A DNA stretch of 30,901 bases from Anaerovoracaceae bacterium. Lineage in GTDB: Bacteria > Bacillota > Clostridia > Peptostreptococcales > Anaerovoracaceae. Where the stretch lies: contig JASBYX010000018.1 in assembly GCA_029983755.1 (NCBI GenBank), positions 1 through 30,901 on the forward strand, given 5' to 3'. The stretch's first letter is position 1. Each line of letters starts with the position of its first letter. Below the pieces are notes generated by a model that was not told the DNA's origin, searched no databases, and saw only the letters and a list, made by a program, of their open reading frames with translations. This document shows positions 1 through 8,659 of this stretch, one piece after another. Made by a program: the position numbers and the translations under genes.

Positions 1-27
1 AGCTGTTAGCTGTTTAATGTTTTTTTA

Positions 28-56
28 TTGACAATATGAATAAGTTATGGTAATTT
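28..56 (+). promoter_or_regulatory. Promoter of the riboswitch-controlled transporter operon
   Basis: A perfect -35 box TTGACA (28-33) is followed after 17 bases by TAATTT (51-56), a weaker -10. Transcription would start near 63, just before the cobalamin riboswitch. An inferred sigma-A type promoter. Confidence 0.6.
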
Positions 57-83
57 AGTTTATACATATTCAGCACTATGCTG

Positions 84-243
84 AAGGAAGTAAGCTCAAT
101 ATTTTGATTAAAAGGGAATTCAGTTAGAGTCTGAAGCGATCCCGTCACTGTAAGAGCTAGTTCTGAACATTTGCCACTGAGATTTGTTCTTGGGAAGGCG
201 TTCGGTATGTTAAAGCTCGAGCCAGGAGACCTACTTACTTCTT
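84..243 (+). promoter_or_regulatory. Cobalamin riboswitch
   Basis: The RNA carries the conserved blocks of the cobalamin (B12) aptamer in the right order: AAAGGGAA (111-118), GATCCCGTCACTGTAA (137-152), GCCACTG (173-179), GGGAAGGCG (192-200) and the B12 box GAGCCAGGAGACCTA (219-233). The closing P1 stem is visible: GAAGTAAG (87-94) pairs with CTTACTTC (234-241). An intrinsic terminator lies about 110 bases downstream, so control is probably premature termination when cobalamin is bound. In this family ligand binding normally switches the downstream genes off, so the operon should be expressed when cobalamin is scarce. Confidence 0.95.
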
Positions 244-353
244 TGATAGATTCTTGCGGAAGACGAGAAAATCTAGATCTAAGTATAATTTTGCTGTATG
301 AATGCTTTGCGGTATTCGTATTTTTATTAATAAATTATGAGATTTAAGATTTG

Positions 354-381
354 AGACGGACGCATGAAGTCCGTCTTTTTT
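354..381 (+). terminator. Intrinsic terminator, riboswitch expression platform
   Basis: An 8-bp perfect stem, AGACGGAC (354-361) with GTCCGTCT (369-376), has a 7-base loop and is followed by a T run (377-381). It stands between the B12 aptamer and the first start codon (427), as expected for a transcription-attenuating riboswitch. A second small hairpin (about 298-320, TGAATGC/GTATTCG) lies between aptamer and terminator and may belong to the switching structure; I could not define the antiterminator by eye. Confidence 0.85.
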
Positions 382-426
382 GTCCAACGGAAGGAGTGTA
401 ATTTAAACTAAGAAAGGAATCTTACT

Positions 427-1992
427 ATGAAAAGAATTTTGTCACTGAGTTTAGTAGCTGTGATGCTTGCAATTATGTTTACAGGTTGCGGTAACAAAGA
501 GGATGGAGACAAGAAGTCTGAAAAAGTTCTAAATTTCGGTTGCCAGATGTACACAGATGGTGTTGTAAATAGCGTTACTGATGAAAACGGTGGGTGGAAT
601 GCTATGCGCTTTGGTATTACAGAGGGTCTTTTTAAGTTCAACGATAATATGGAAGTAGAACCCTGGCTTGCAGAAAGCTACAAAGTAAACGATGAGCATA
701 CAAATTGGGTGATAACTCTAAAGAAAGGTATCAAATTCTCTGATGGAGATCCTCTAACACCGACAAAAGTAAAAGAAACATTTGAATACCTGAAGAAGAA
801 TGGTCCATCCGGATCGGCAAAACCTGAAAAATATTTGGAATTTGCAGCTAAAATTACTGCTGATGATGATGCAAATACCTTAACAATTGAAACATCCAAG
901 CCGTATGCCAATCTTCCGGGACAGCTTGCACATCCTACAATGGCAATTATTGATGTAGAACATACTAAAGACTTTGATAACGGCGTTATAGGAACAGGAC
1001 CGTACAAAATAAAATCATTTAATGGAGTAGGTGTCGGATACGATATGGAAAAGAACACCAACTATAGAGAAGATGTTCCATATGATAAGATCAAAATAAT
1101 GTTCATGGGAGATGCTTCTGCAAAAACCATGGCTCTAAAGAGTGGACAGGTGGATTTGGTTGAAAACATTACAAATGTTTCGGACATCAAAGAATTCCAG
1201 AAAAACGATGATTTTACAGTTGATATTGCATCAGGTGTTCGTTGCGGATTCTCTTGGATGAATTTTAAAGGTGTGTTAAGCAACAAAGCTCTAAGGCAGG
1301 CAATATTGATGGGAATAGATTACGAGGCTATTTGTAAGTCAAAAACCATTGGTGGACTATACACTCCGGGATTTTCAGTTCTTCCATCCACACTGAATTA
1401 TGGCTATGACAAGCTTAAGAACCCTTATAGGTATGATCCTAAGAATGCAAAGAAAATATTAGATGATGCAGGAATTGTAGATACCAACAATGACGGAATT
1501 AGAGAGATTGATGGTAAAAATATCGATCTTAAATATGTTTCCTACGAAAACAGGTTATTGAATGATTTTTCTAACGCCCATATCCAATATCTGAAAGAAA
1601 TAGGGATAGGATGTACAGCTGATTATGGCTCATCTGATGATCAGTGGAGCAAACTCGCTGCGGGTGATTACGATTTCAACAATAATAACTGGATAACAGT
1701 TGGAACCGGAGATCCGTTTGCTTATATGGCAAACTGGGCTACAGATACATCATACTGCGGTTACTCAAACAAAGAATATGATGCTCTTTATGAAGATTTG
1801 AAAAAAGAAATGGATACCAAGAAACGTGAAGAGTTAATTTTCAAAATGCAACAGATTCTGGTAGATGATGCGGTTGCAATCATAGACGGGTATTACAACT
1901 CTTCTATGATTTATTCAAAGAAGGTTGCAAATGCAAAGATTCATACTGCTGATTATTATTGGATAACTACAGAGATTACTCCGGCAAAATAG
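427..1992 (+). CDS. ABC transporter substrate-binding lipoprotein (peptide/nickel family)
   Basis: This is the extracellular receptor of an ABC importer of the Opp/Dpp/Nik group (SBP family 5). The N-terminus is a lipoprotein signal: Lys-Arg, a hydrophobic stretch and the lipobox FTGC, giving lipidated Cys21. The length (521 aa) is typical. Family features include the region around residues 94-125 (IKFSDGDPLTPTKVKETF) and a conserved late segment with DPKNAKKILDDAGI. The start is supported by GAAAGGAA about 10 bases upstream. Permeases and ATPases follow directly. The substrate cannot be read from sequence; the cobalamin riboswitch upstream argues for cobalt, nickel or a corrinoid-related compound rather than ordinary peptides, but this is inference. 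Confidence 0.9.
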   Translation: MKRILSLSLVAVMLAIMFTGCGNKEDGDKKSEKVLNFGCQMYTDGVVNSVTDENGGWNAMRFGITEGLFKFNDNMEVEPWLAESYKVNDEHTNWVITLKKGIKFSDGDPLTPTKVKETFEYLKKNGPSGSAKPEKYLEFAAKITADDDANTLTIETSKPYANLPGQLAHPTMAIIDVEHTKDFDNGVIGTGPYKIKSFNGVGVGYDMEKNTNYREDVPYDKIKIMFMGDASAKTMALKSGQVDLVENITNVSDIKEFQKNDDFTVDIASGVRCGFSWMNFKGVLSNKALRQAILMGIDYEAICKSKTIGGLYTPGFSVLPSTLNYGYDKLKNPYRYDPKNAKKILDDAGIVDTNNDGIREIDGKNIDLKYVSYENRLLNDFSNAHIQYLKEIGIGCTADYGSSDDQWSKLAAGDYDFNNNNWITVGTGDPFAYMANWATDTSYCGYSNKEYDALYEDLKKEMDTKKREELIFKMQQILVDDAVAIIDGYYNSSMIYSKKVANAKIHTADYYWITTEITPAK

Positions 1993-2066
1993 CAAGTTAA
2001 TTTTATAATCTCCCTTCGCAGGATTTTTGTGAGGGGAGAACTTTTATCGAGAGGTAGTGAGAAAGA

Positions 2067-3005
2067 TTGAACAAAAGACAGGTAGGCATTCGTTTGCTTC
2101 AAATAATAATAGTTTTGATTGGTATCAGCTTCATTACTTTTCTGTTGACATATTTATCACCCGGAGATCCTGTAAGAAATATGTATACGGCAACCGGTGT
2201 AATGCCTTCGGAAGAAATGATACAGGAAACTAGGGAAGAGTTAGGCCTAAATGATCCATTTTTACAACAGTATGTTAGGTGGGCAGGGAACTGCCTAAAA
2301 GGGGATTTTGGAAAATCTTATTCTTTGAATAAGCCTGTCATGGAGTTGCTTAGCGAAAGAGTTATTCCTACACTCAAACTGGCAGGATTATCCCTGATTA
2401 TGATGATAATAATAGCTGTACCGTTAGGCGTGGCTTCAGCAATAAAAAAAGATACTATAGTTGATTATCTAATTAGGGGTGTAACTTTCTTTGGATGTTC
2501 AATGCCTAACTTCTGGGTCGGATTATTGCTCATGCTGATATTTTGTGTAAAGCTAAGAATTTTTCCGGTTATCAGTGCACTTGGTGATTTTCAAAGTCTT
2601 TTTCTGCCTGCTCTAACCTTGGCCATTGCAATGTCTGCCAAATACACAAGACAGGTTAGAACGGCTATGCTGGAAGAATTAAATCAGGACTATGTGGTAG
2701 GAGCTATAGCTCGTGGCATCAAAAAATCCCGGATAATTTGGACTAATGTTTTTCCCAATGCTTTATTACCATTGGTAACAATTCTAGGTTTATCAATCGG
2801 TAGCTTATTAGGTGGAACAGCAGTTGTTGAAGTTATATTTTCTTATCCGGGGCTTGGTAATTTGGCTGTGTCAGCAATTACTTCCAGCGACTACAACCTA
2901 ATACAAGGATATGTGTTGTGGATGACTTTGATATATATGTTCGTAAACTTGATTGTGGATATATCGTACATATATGTTGATCCGCGCATTAGACTTAAGG
3001 GGTGA
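2067..3005 (+). CDS. ABC transporter permease, NikB/DppB type
   Basis: First membrane subunit of the Opp/Nik-type importer, 312 aa. The N-terminus has the family signature of a transmembrane helix followed by LSPGDPV (residues about 30-36) and the lumenal region with GLNDPFLQQYVRW; the EAA cytoplasmic loop is seen as the segment around YVVGAIARGIKKSRI, which contacts the ATPase. About six transmembrane helices are expected. The start codon is TTG, preceded by AGAGGTAGTGAGAAAGA, an acceptable but not ideal Shine-Dalgarno region. The gene follows the binding protein after 74 bases and overlaps or abuts the second permease. Confidence 0.9.
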   Translation: MNKRQVGIRLLQIIIVLIGISFITFLLTYLSPGDPVRNMYTATGVMPSEEMIQETREELGLNDPFLQQYVRWAGNCLKGDFGKSYSLNKPVMELLSERVIPTLKLAGLSLIMMIIIAVPLGVASAIKKDTIVDYLIRGVTFFGCSMPNFWVGLLLMLIFCVKLRIFPVISALGDFQSLFLPALTLAIAMSAKYTRQVRTAMLEELNQDYVVGAIARGIKKSRIIWTNVFPNALLPLVTILGLSIGSLLGGTAVVEVIFSYPGLGNLAVSAITSSDYNLIQGYVLWMTLIYMFVNLIVDISYIYVDPRIRLKG

Positions 3006-3007
3006 AT

Positions 3008-3838
3008 ATGAACAAAATACTGAGTTTTTTAAAATCAAATAGACAGTTTACGTTTTTTTTGTTTTTGGCTGTGCTGATAATAATGATAGCTATTTTTGCT
3101 CCGGTTTTTTCAGGGGGAGTAGACCCACTGCATGGGAATATATCAGATGCTTTGCAGGAGCCGTCCAGTGAACATATTTTTGGGACAGATAAAGTCGGAA
3201 GGGATATTTTTGCAAGGGTAATATATGGATCCAGAGCATCTTTAATAGCTACATTTGGTGTAGTGGGGCTAATATTTTTGGTAGGTTCTATACTGGGAAT
3301 TATCGCGGGCTATTTCAGGGGATTTGTAGATTCAGTGATTATGAGAATTTCCGATATGATGCTAGCTTTTCCCGGACTAGTTTTAGCTCTAGCGGTGGCC
3401 GGGATAATGGGCGCCAGCATGAGGAATGCGATTATTGCTATTGTCATAGTCAACTGGACTAAATATGCTAGACTAGCAAGAGCTCTCGTTTTAAAGATAA
3501 GAGATAGGGATTATGTATCTGCGGCAATAATTACCGGTTCCAAAACACCTTATATGCTGATTAAATATATGATACCCAATGCATTACCCACACTAATCAT
3601 TACCGCAGCTACAGATATTGGAGCTATGATGCTTGAAATTTCAGCCCTATCATTTCTAGGCTTCGGTGCCAAACCTCCTACACCTGAATGGGGTTTTATG
3701 CTTAACGAAGGGAGGGCATCAATCCAATCTGCTCCATGGTTAATGATCTTTCCTGGATTAGCAATTTTTATCGTAGTTGTAGTTTTTAATATGTTGGGAG
3801 ATTCTATAAGAGACATATTAGACCCTAAATTAAAATAG
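3008..3838 (+). CDS. ABC transporter permease, NikC/DppC type
   Basis: Second membrane subunit of the importer. It has the N-terminal helix, the conserved FGTDKVGRDIFARVIYG segment (residues about 55-71) and an EAA loop (DYVSAAIITGSKTPYMLIKY) that define the DppC/NikC family. I chose ATG 3008 because AAGGGG (2998-3003 region, end of the preceding gene) sits at proper spacing; the in-frame GTG at 3002, which overlaps the previous stop, would have no spacing to that site. The protein is 276 aa from this start. Translational coupling with the upstream permease is likely. Confidence 0.9.
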   Translation: MNKILSFLKSNRQFTFFLFLAVLIIMIAIFAPVFSGGVDPLHGNISDALQEPSSEHIFGTDKVGRDIFARVIYGSRASLIATFGVVGLIFLVGSILGIIAGYFRGFVDSVIMRISDMMLAFPGLVLALAVAGIMGASMRNAIIAIVIVNWTKYARLARALVLKIRDRDYVSAAIITGSKTPYMLIKYMIPNALPTLIITAATDIGAMMLEISALSFLGFGAKPPTPEWGFMLNEGRASIQSAPWLMIFPGLAIFIVVVVFNMLGDSIRDILDPKLK

Positions 3839-3847
3839 GAGATTGTT

Positions 3848-4630
3848 ATGTTGGATGTACAAAATTTAAATATATCATACGGAGGAGTTCCTGTAGTCAA
3901 AAGTTTCAACTTAAGCATCAAAAAGGGTCAGATAATCAGCATTGTTGGGGAGTCCGGCAGTGGAAAAACTTCCGTGATAAGAGCCATCTTTGGCTTGTTA
4001 CCCAAAGGTGGAGATATTTCCCACGGAGATGTTCTTTTAGAAGGGGAGTCTTTGCTCGAATATGATAGTGAACAATGGGAAAATGCTAGGGGAACAAAGA
4101 TGTCAATGATTTTTCAAGACAGCGGAGCGATGATGAATCCAACCAAAAGAATCGATAGCGTATTTACTGAATACATAAGGACTCATGAGAATATCAGCAA
4201 AAAAGATGCACGATTAAAGGTTTTAGAAATGCTGAGACAAATGCATCTGCCTAGCCCTGAAAATGTCGCCAAGTCATATCCATTTCAGCTTTCAGGTGGA
4301 ATGAGGCAGAGAGTCGGTATCGCTATGAGCATGACTTATCGTCCAGAATTACTCTTGGCAGATGAACCAACCTCAGCTCTAGATGTAACTACCCAAGCGC
4401 AGATAGTAAGACAGATGATGGAACTTAGAGATGTGTATGGAACTTCTATAATTATGGTTACACACAATATCGGAGTTGCTGCATACATGTCAGATTATAT
4501 TATCGTAATGAAAAAAGGAAGAATAGTGGATGAAGGAGACAGGAACTATATTATATCTAAATCTGAAAACGAATATACAAATGAACTACTTTCTTCAGTA
4601 CCATCTTTAGGGGGCGAAAGGTATGTATAG
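3848..4630 (+). CDS. ABC transporter ATP-binding protein, NikD/DppD type
   Basis: First ATPase of the importer, 260 aa. Walker A is GESGSGKT (34-41), the Q-loop is FQ (89-90), the ABC signature is LSGGMRQR (148-155), Walker B is LLLADEP (168-174) and the switch histidine is in VTHN (near 206). AGGAG precedes the ATG by 7 bases. The gene starts 9 bases after the permease stop and overlaps the next ATPase gene by 8 bases. It lacks the long cysteine-containing C-terminal extension seen in the second ATPase. Confidence 0.92.
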   Translation: MLDVQNLNISYGGVPVVKSFNLSIKKGQIISIVGESGSGKTSVIRAIFGLLPKGGDISHGDVLLEGESLLEYDSEQWENARGTKMSMIFQDSGAMMNPTKRIDSVFTEYIRTHENISKKDARLKVLEMLRQMHLPSPENVAKSYPFQLSGGMRQRVGIAMSMTYRPELLLADEPTSALDVTTQAQIVRQMMELRDVYGTSIIMVTHNIGVAAYMSDYIIVMKKGRIVDEGDRNYIISKSENEYTNELLSSVPSLGGERYV

Positions 4631-5585
4631 TGAAAAAGAGGTAGTTTTAGAGGCCAAGCATATAAGCCGATATTTTCAGACATCTGATGGACATACACTT
4701 ATTGCTAATGATGATATAAACATGAAGCTATATAGGGGTAAAACCTTAGGCTTAGTTGGAGAATCCGGTTGTGGAAAAAGCACTTTAATGCGGATGCTTG
4801 TATCCTTAGATAAACCAACAAACGGGGAGATAGTTTTTAAGGGAAGAGATATTACAAAACTAAAGGGTGAAGAAAAGCGTCTAAATCGTCAGCATATCCA
4901 AATGGTTTTTCAAGATCCCACATCTTCATTTAATCCCAAAATGAAAGTGAGAGATATCATATCTGAACCTTTGATTAATTTCAAAAGGATTAAAAAAAGT
5001 GAGAAGCAGGAGAGTGTAGCTAGGTTGTTAAAGATGGTTGAGCTTCCGGAAAGCTATTCGGATAGATATCCTCACAATCTGAGCGGAGGAGAAAGACAGA
5101 GAGTTGCAATCGCAAGAGCGTTGGCCTTAAATCCGGAAATAGTAATTATGGATGAGGCTACAAGTGCCCTTGATGTTTCTGTTCAGAAAAGCATCATTGA
5201 ACTTATAACCAAATTACAAAGAGAACACAACATTACCATAGGATTTATATGCCATGATATAGCATTGGTTCAAAGCATTGCTCATCATGTTGCAGTTATG
5301 TATTTGGGTATGATTGTGGAAGAAATACCAGGTGACAAAATACTAACCTCTTCAAAGCACCCATATACTCAAGCCCTAATATCGGCGGTTTTTGACATGA
5401 ATATGGATTTCTCTAAACCTATAAAGCCTCTAGAAGCTGACGCACCCAGTCCTCTTGACGTTCCTTTAGGATGCCCCTTTCAGAACAGGTGTAAGCATTG
5501 CAAGCCTATCTGCTTGGAAAAAAGACCTAAACTAAAAGAAATCGAGGAAGATCATAAAGTTGCTTGTCACTTGATACAGAACTAG
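4623..5585 (+). CDS. ABC transporter ATP-binding protein, NikE/DppF type
   Basis: Second ATPase of the importer, 320 aa. Walker A GESGCGKS (46-53), signature LSGGERQR (153-160), Walker B IVIMDEA (173-179) and switch His211 are present. The C-terminal extension (about 285-317) has the GCPFQNRC motif with several further cysteines ending in ACHL, typical of the oligopeptide/dipeptide/nickel ATPases, where such cysteines may bind an iron-sulfur cluster. It overlaps the upstream ATPase gene by 8 bases, with GGGGCGAAAGG just upstream. Together the five genes form a complete importer. Confidence 0.92.
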   Translation: MYSEKEVVLEAKHISRYFQTSDGHTLIANDDINMKLYRGKTLGLVGESGCGKSTLMRMLVSLDKPTNGEIVFKGRDITKLKGEEKRLNRQHIQMVFQDPTSSFNPKMKVRDIISEPLINFKRIKKSEKQESVARLLKMVELPESYSDRYPHNLSGGERQRVAIARALALNPEIVIMDEATSALDVSVQKSIIELITKLQREHNITIGFICHDIALVQSIAHHVAVMYLGMIVEEIPGDKILTSSKHPYTQALISAVFDMNMDFSKPIKPLEADAPSPLDVPLGCPFQNRCKHCKPICLEKRPKLKEIEEDHKVACHLIQN

Positions 5586-5636
5586 ACTTTAAAAATACAC
5601 AAAATAATACACACAATATTAAAAAGGAGTAATTAG

Positions 5637-7049
5637 ATGCGGCTTTACAAAGCTTTTATGAAGTTTTTTTCAATAGAATATATCTTGCCAAAAGATAAAA
5701 GTTTTGGAACTGTACCTTCTACAAAAACTGCGTATGAAGATTATATAAGAATTGCATGGCCTTCTGCATTGCAAGGTCTTTTGATGGATTTAATGCTTGC
5801 AATAGATTTAGCAATGGTGGGTTCTCTAGGAGCGAATGCCCTTGCATCAGTTGGAATTATGAGTCAGCCTAAAATGGCCATGTTAGTAGCGGTTAGAGCA
5901 TTATCTGTCCCGGTTACAGCAATGGTTGCCAGAAGAAAAGGGGAAAGCAGTATCAATGAAATGAACGGAATATTGAAGCAAGGCATCTTGCTTACAATAA
6001 TATTTTATATTCCATTTTTATTTACTTCATTCATGTTTTTGCCGGAAATTGTCAGTTTCGCCGGTGCAGAAGGATCCCTTATAACATCCGGAACAGAATA
6101 TGGAAGATACATTGTTATCGGACTTTTGTTCGGCGCCTTTTCACAAGTTGTGGGTGCTGCACTGATAGGCATTGGAAACACCAAAATTGTATTTAAGGCA
6201 AACGCAATTGGAAATGTTGTAAACACGGTCCTCAATGTATTTTTGATATACGGACTTTTGTTTTTTCCAAGGCTTGAGGTCAAGGGAGCAGGAATTGCTA
6301 CAATGATGGGAAATATAATAACTGCAATTATACTACTTTGGGTTATACTTGATAAAAAATCAACACTTAACATTGTCTCTGACCGAAATTGGCATTTAAG
6401 AAAGAACACTATGAAAGGTTTTGCAAAAATAGGCGGAAGTGCCTTTGGAGAGCAGTCCTTTGAAAGAATGGGAATGTTTGCATACACCAAAATAGTTGCA
6501 AGTCTAGGAGTAGTTGTTCTAGCAACGCATCACGTTTGTATGAACCTTTGTGATATATTCTACTCTTTTTCAATGGGTCTTAGCTATGCCAGTGCTTCTA
6601 GGACAGGCCAATCTCTGGGAGAAAACCGTAGTGATATGGCAGAAGCCTATGGTAAGATAGGAATTCGAATAGGATTGATTTTAGCCGCACTGTCATGCCT
6701 TTTGTATATTTTGTTTAGATATCCATTGATTAAACTTTATACTGGTGATGAAAGAGTTATTGAGCTGGGAGCACAAATCATCGTGATAATGGCGATAGCA
6801 TCTTTTCCACAGCTTATGCAGTTAGTTTTTTCAGGAGTGCTGAAGGGTGCAGGGGACAGCTTTTATGTAATGCTTTACTCACTTTTTGTGATAGCAATAT
6901 TTAGACCTATCCTGACATATATACTTTGTTTCACCCTTGATTTGGGTCTTTATGGGGCATGGATAGCACTATTTATTGACCAATCGTTGAGAATGACCTT
7001 CTCGGGTCTAAGGTTTAAAAGAGGAAGATGGAAGGAGATAAAGGTATAG
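5637..7049 (+). CDS. MATE family efflux transporter
   Basis: A 470-aa polytopic membrane protein of the MATE (MOP superfamily) type, with two MatE halves (roughly 35-200 and 260-425) and about 12 hydrophobic helices. The first helix region (WPSALQGLLMDLMLAIDLAMVG) is the usual MATE entry motif. AAAAAGGAG lies at good distance before the ATG. It starts 51 bases after the ABC operon on the same strand with no terminator between, so it is probably transcribed from the cobalamin-controlled promoter. MATE proteins export organic cations or metabolites by Na+ or H+ antiport; the substrate here is unknown. The pairing with an importer under a B12 riboswitch is discussed as a finding. Confidence 0.9.
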   Translation: MRLYKAFMKFFSIEYILPKDKSFGTVPSTKTAYEDYIRIAWPSALQGLLMDLMLAIDLAMVGSLGANALASVGIMSQPKMAMLVAVRALSVPVTAMVARRKGESSINEMNGILKQGILLTIIFYIPFLFTSFMFLPEIVSFAGAEGSLITSGTEYGRYIVIGLLFGAFSQVVGAALIGIGNTKIVFKANAIGNVVNTVLNVFLIYGLLFFPRLEVKGAGIATMMGNIITAIILLWVILDKKSTLNIVSDRNWHLRKNTMKGFAKIGGSAFGEQSFERMGMFAYTKIVASLGVVVLATHHVCMNLCDIFYSFSMGLSYASASRTGQSLGENRSDMAEAYGKIGIRIGLILAALSCLLYILFRYPLIKLYTGDERVIELGAQIIVIMAIASFPQLMQLVFSGVLKGAGDSFYVMLYSLFVIAIFRPILTYILCFTLDLGLYGAWIALFIDQSLRMTFSGLRFKRGRWKEIKV

Positions 7050-7055
7050 CATGAG

Positions 7056-7092
7056 TAAAAATCCCACGCAAACTTGCGTGGGATTAATTTAA
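7056..7092. terminator. Bidirectional intrinsic terminator
   Basis: An 11-bp perfect stem (7060-7070 with 7075-7085, AATCCCACGCA/TGCGTGGGATT) lies between the convergent MATE gene and spoVG. On the plus strand it is followed by AATTT; on the minus strand by a run of five T, so it should work in both directions and is probably stronger for the minus-strand spoVG transcript. Confidence 0.8.
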
Positions 7093-7121
7093 CCATAAAT
7101 TAATTGGTGAATTAAACCGAA

Positions 7122-7463
7122 TTACAGGGTTAAATCCGAAGAATCATCATAGTCCTCTGAATCGTCGATAGCATCTTCATAGGTCTCCGAATTATTATCC
7201 TCCGACTGCAATTCCTTCTCATAGGCTTCTAGTATGATATCCTTAATCATATTTCTCGTTTCAGAAGTAAGGGGATGAGCGATATCTCTGAATTCACCTT
7301 TGGTGCCAACCTTCTTACTAGGCATGGCAATGAACAGATGATCCGCTCCCTGGATAACTTTGATATCGTGAACAACGAAAACGTTATCAATCGTCATTGA
7401 AACGACAGCCTTCATTCTGCCTTCACTGGCAATTTTTCGTACTCTAACATCAGTAATTTGCAC
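7122..7463 (-). CDS. spoVG: Septation regulator SpoVG
   Basis: A 113-aa protein whose first 85 residues are the SpoVG domain: it opens with MQITDVRVRKI and contains DNVFVVHDIKVI, FIAMPSKK and FRDIAHPLTS, all diagnostic. SpoVG proteins bind nucleic acid and affect septation, capsule and virulence gene expression; they occur in both spore formers and non-spore formers. The last 25 residues are acidic and variable, rich in Asp, Glu and Ser. The start codon is GTG, preceded by AGAAAGGAA about 12 bases upstream; an ATG lying in that region reads straight into a stop. It follows purR in the same direction after 84 bases, the order seen in Bacillus (there with yabJ between). Confidence 0.95.
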   Translation of the reverse strand: MQITDVRVRKIASEGRMKAVVSMTIDNVFVVHDIKVIQGADHLFIAMPSKKVGTKGEFRDIAHPLTSETRNMIKDIILEAYEKELQSEDNNSETYEDAIDDSEDYDDSSDLTL

Positions 7464-7547
7464 TTAAATACACATTCCTTTCTTTGCATATAGACTCTCT
7501 ACTTGAATATAGTATAATACCAACCTGATTTTAATGCAAGTATAATG

Positions 7548-8357
7548 TTAAAAAATGCTAAAATTTGGTAATACGTCGATTGTTTTTGAACTATCATCCA
7601 CATCATTTAGGGTTACAAGATGAAGGTAGGAATCAATTTTTTTCTTTGTAGGAGTTGAACTTACTATGGCGAGACCTGTCGCAACAGCCTCAATGTTAAA
7701 TTCTTCCAAAATCTCCCAAATGCCTTTGATGCTGCCTCCACCGCGCATGAAATCATCTATGACTATTGCTTTGCTTCCGAAAGTAACCGCACGCTTTGCG
7801 ATAGACATTTTTTGTACTCTCTGATCCGGCCCGGAGAAATAATTGATACTCACTGTGGATCCTTCTGAAAACTTAGGTTCTCTTCTAATTATCACAAGGG
7901 GCAAGTTCAACATGTAGGCCACCATGGAAGCAAGGGGTATACCTTTGGTTTCCACCGTGGCAACGTAATTAGCTTCAAGGGATTTGAATTTCGTTACAAA
8001 TATTCTTGCAAGATCTCTGACAAAGGCAACATCGTACATTATATCAGAAGTGTAAAGAAAGCCTCCTCCGAGAATTCTCCCGGAATCATTTAACCTTTCA
8101 CAGAATCTGACCTGAACCTCTTTTGCTTTTTCCTCAGATATCGTTGGAACGAATTTAACTCCACCGGCGGGACCTGGGATAGTGACGATTTCTCCCTGAT
8201 CTGATTCTGATAACGCAAGAGCTGCAAGGGAAATATCTTCGCTGACAGTAGCCTTTGAAATCTCGTATATATCGCAGAAATGTTGCAGATTAAACAAAAC
8301 ACTTGGCCTGCCTGACAGCTCTTGAAGCATGGCGGCTATTCTGATGGATCTTTTCAA
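7548..8357 (-). CDS. purR: Pur operon repressor PurR
   Basis: Transcription factor controlling purine synthesis genes, sensing PRPP. From the chosen start it is 269 aa. The N-terminal winged helix (about 1-73) ends in TIPGPAGGVKFVP, characteristic of Gram-positive PurR. The C-terminal phosphoribosyltransferase-like domain has the PRPP motif VIDDFMRGGGS (about 199-209). I start at TTG 8357 because AAGGAGGTG (8370-8362, minus strand) is at ideal spacing and the protein then begins MKRSIRIAAML, matching the family; a longer frame to 8414 adds 19 residues without family support. The gene is divergent from murC. I found no clear PurBox in the shared upstream region. Confidence 0.93.
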   Translation of the reverse strand: MKRSIRIAAMLQELSGRPSVLFNLQHFCDIYEISKATVSEDISLAALALSESDQGEIVTIPGPAGGVKFVPTISEEKAKEVQVRFCERLNDSGRILGGGFLYTSDIMYDVAFVRDLARIFVTKFKSLEANYVATVETKGIPLASMVAYMLNLPLVIIRREPKFSEGSTVSINYFSGPDQRVQKMSIAKRAVTFGSKAIVIDDFMRGGGSIKGIWEILEEFNIEAVATGLAIVSSTPTKKKIDSYLHLVTLNDVDDSSKTIDVLPNFSIF

Positions 8358-8479
8358 TGTGCACCTCCTTTGGCAGCTCATCAATTCTTTTAAATTCCAA
8401 TTTAGCCTTTCCAAAAACTACTGCAGAAAAAAATTATCTGACAAATTGTTTTAAGCATTCAGGAATTTTCTCTAGTGGT

Positions 8480-8509
8480 ATCATAGAATAACTATGAGAA
8501 TTTTGTCAA
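8480..8509 (-). promoter_or_regulatory. Promoter of purR-spoVG
   Basis: On the minus strand a consensus TTGACA (8509-8504) is followed after 18 bases by TATGAT (8485-8480). Transcription would begin about 115 bases upstream of the purR TTG start. The 302-bp gap between purR and murC otherwise holds only the divergent murC promoter and AT-rich sequence. Confidence 0.6.
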
Positions 8510-8595
8510 CATGATTTATTCTCCTAAGACAATTGTCAAGTCTAACTATCAATATTAAGTTGAACTACCAAATAAGTAAAAACAAATTAAAATAA

Positions 8596-8625
8596 TGGAA
8601 ACAGGACCGGTTTATATGCTATAAT
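8596..8625 (+). promoter_or_regulatory. Promoter of murC
   Basis: TATAAT (8620-8625) is preceded by TG one base upstream (8617-8618), an extended -10 element. The -35 is weak (TGGAAA, 8596-8601, 18-base spacing). The start of transcription would be near 8632, giving a very short leader before the murC Shine-Dalgarno GGAGGAAG. Confidence 0.65.
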
Positions 8626-8659
8626 AGTTCTATCAAGACACAAGTTTTGGAGGAAGAAA

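Noticed and set aside
678..1061. Antisense open frame of 127 codons opposite the substrate-binding protein gene
   Set aside because: It lies entirely opposite a well-supported gene, shows no recognisable domain and no Shine-Dalgarno. The same holds for other antisense frames, such as 6005-6490, 11437-11802, 17108-17521 and 19213-19779.
8090..8302. Small minus-strand frame inside purR
   Set aside because: It overlaps the winged-helix region of purR in another frame and has no independent support.
8358..8659. PurBox for PurR autoregulation
   Set aside because: I looked for a CCGAA-type box pair in the divergent promoter region and found no convincing copy.
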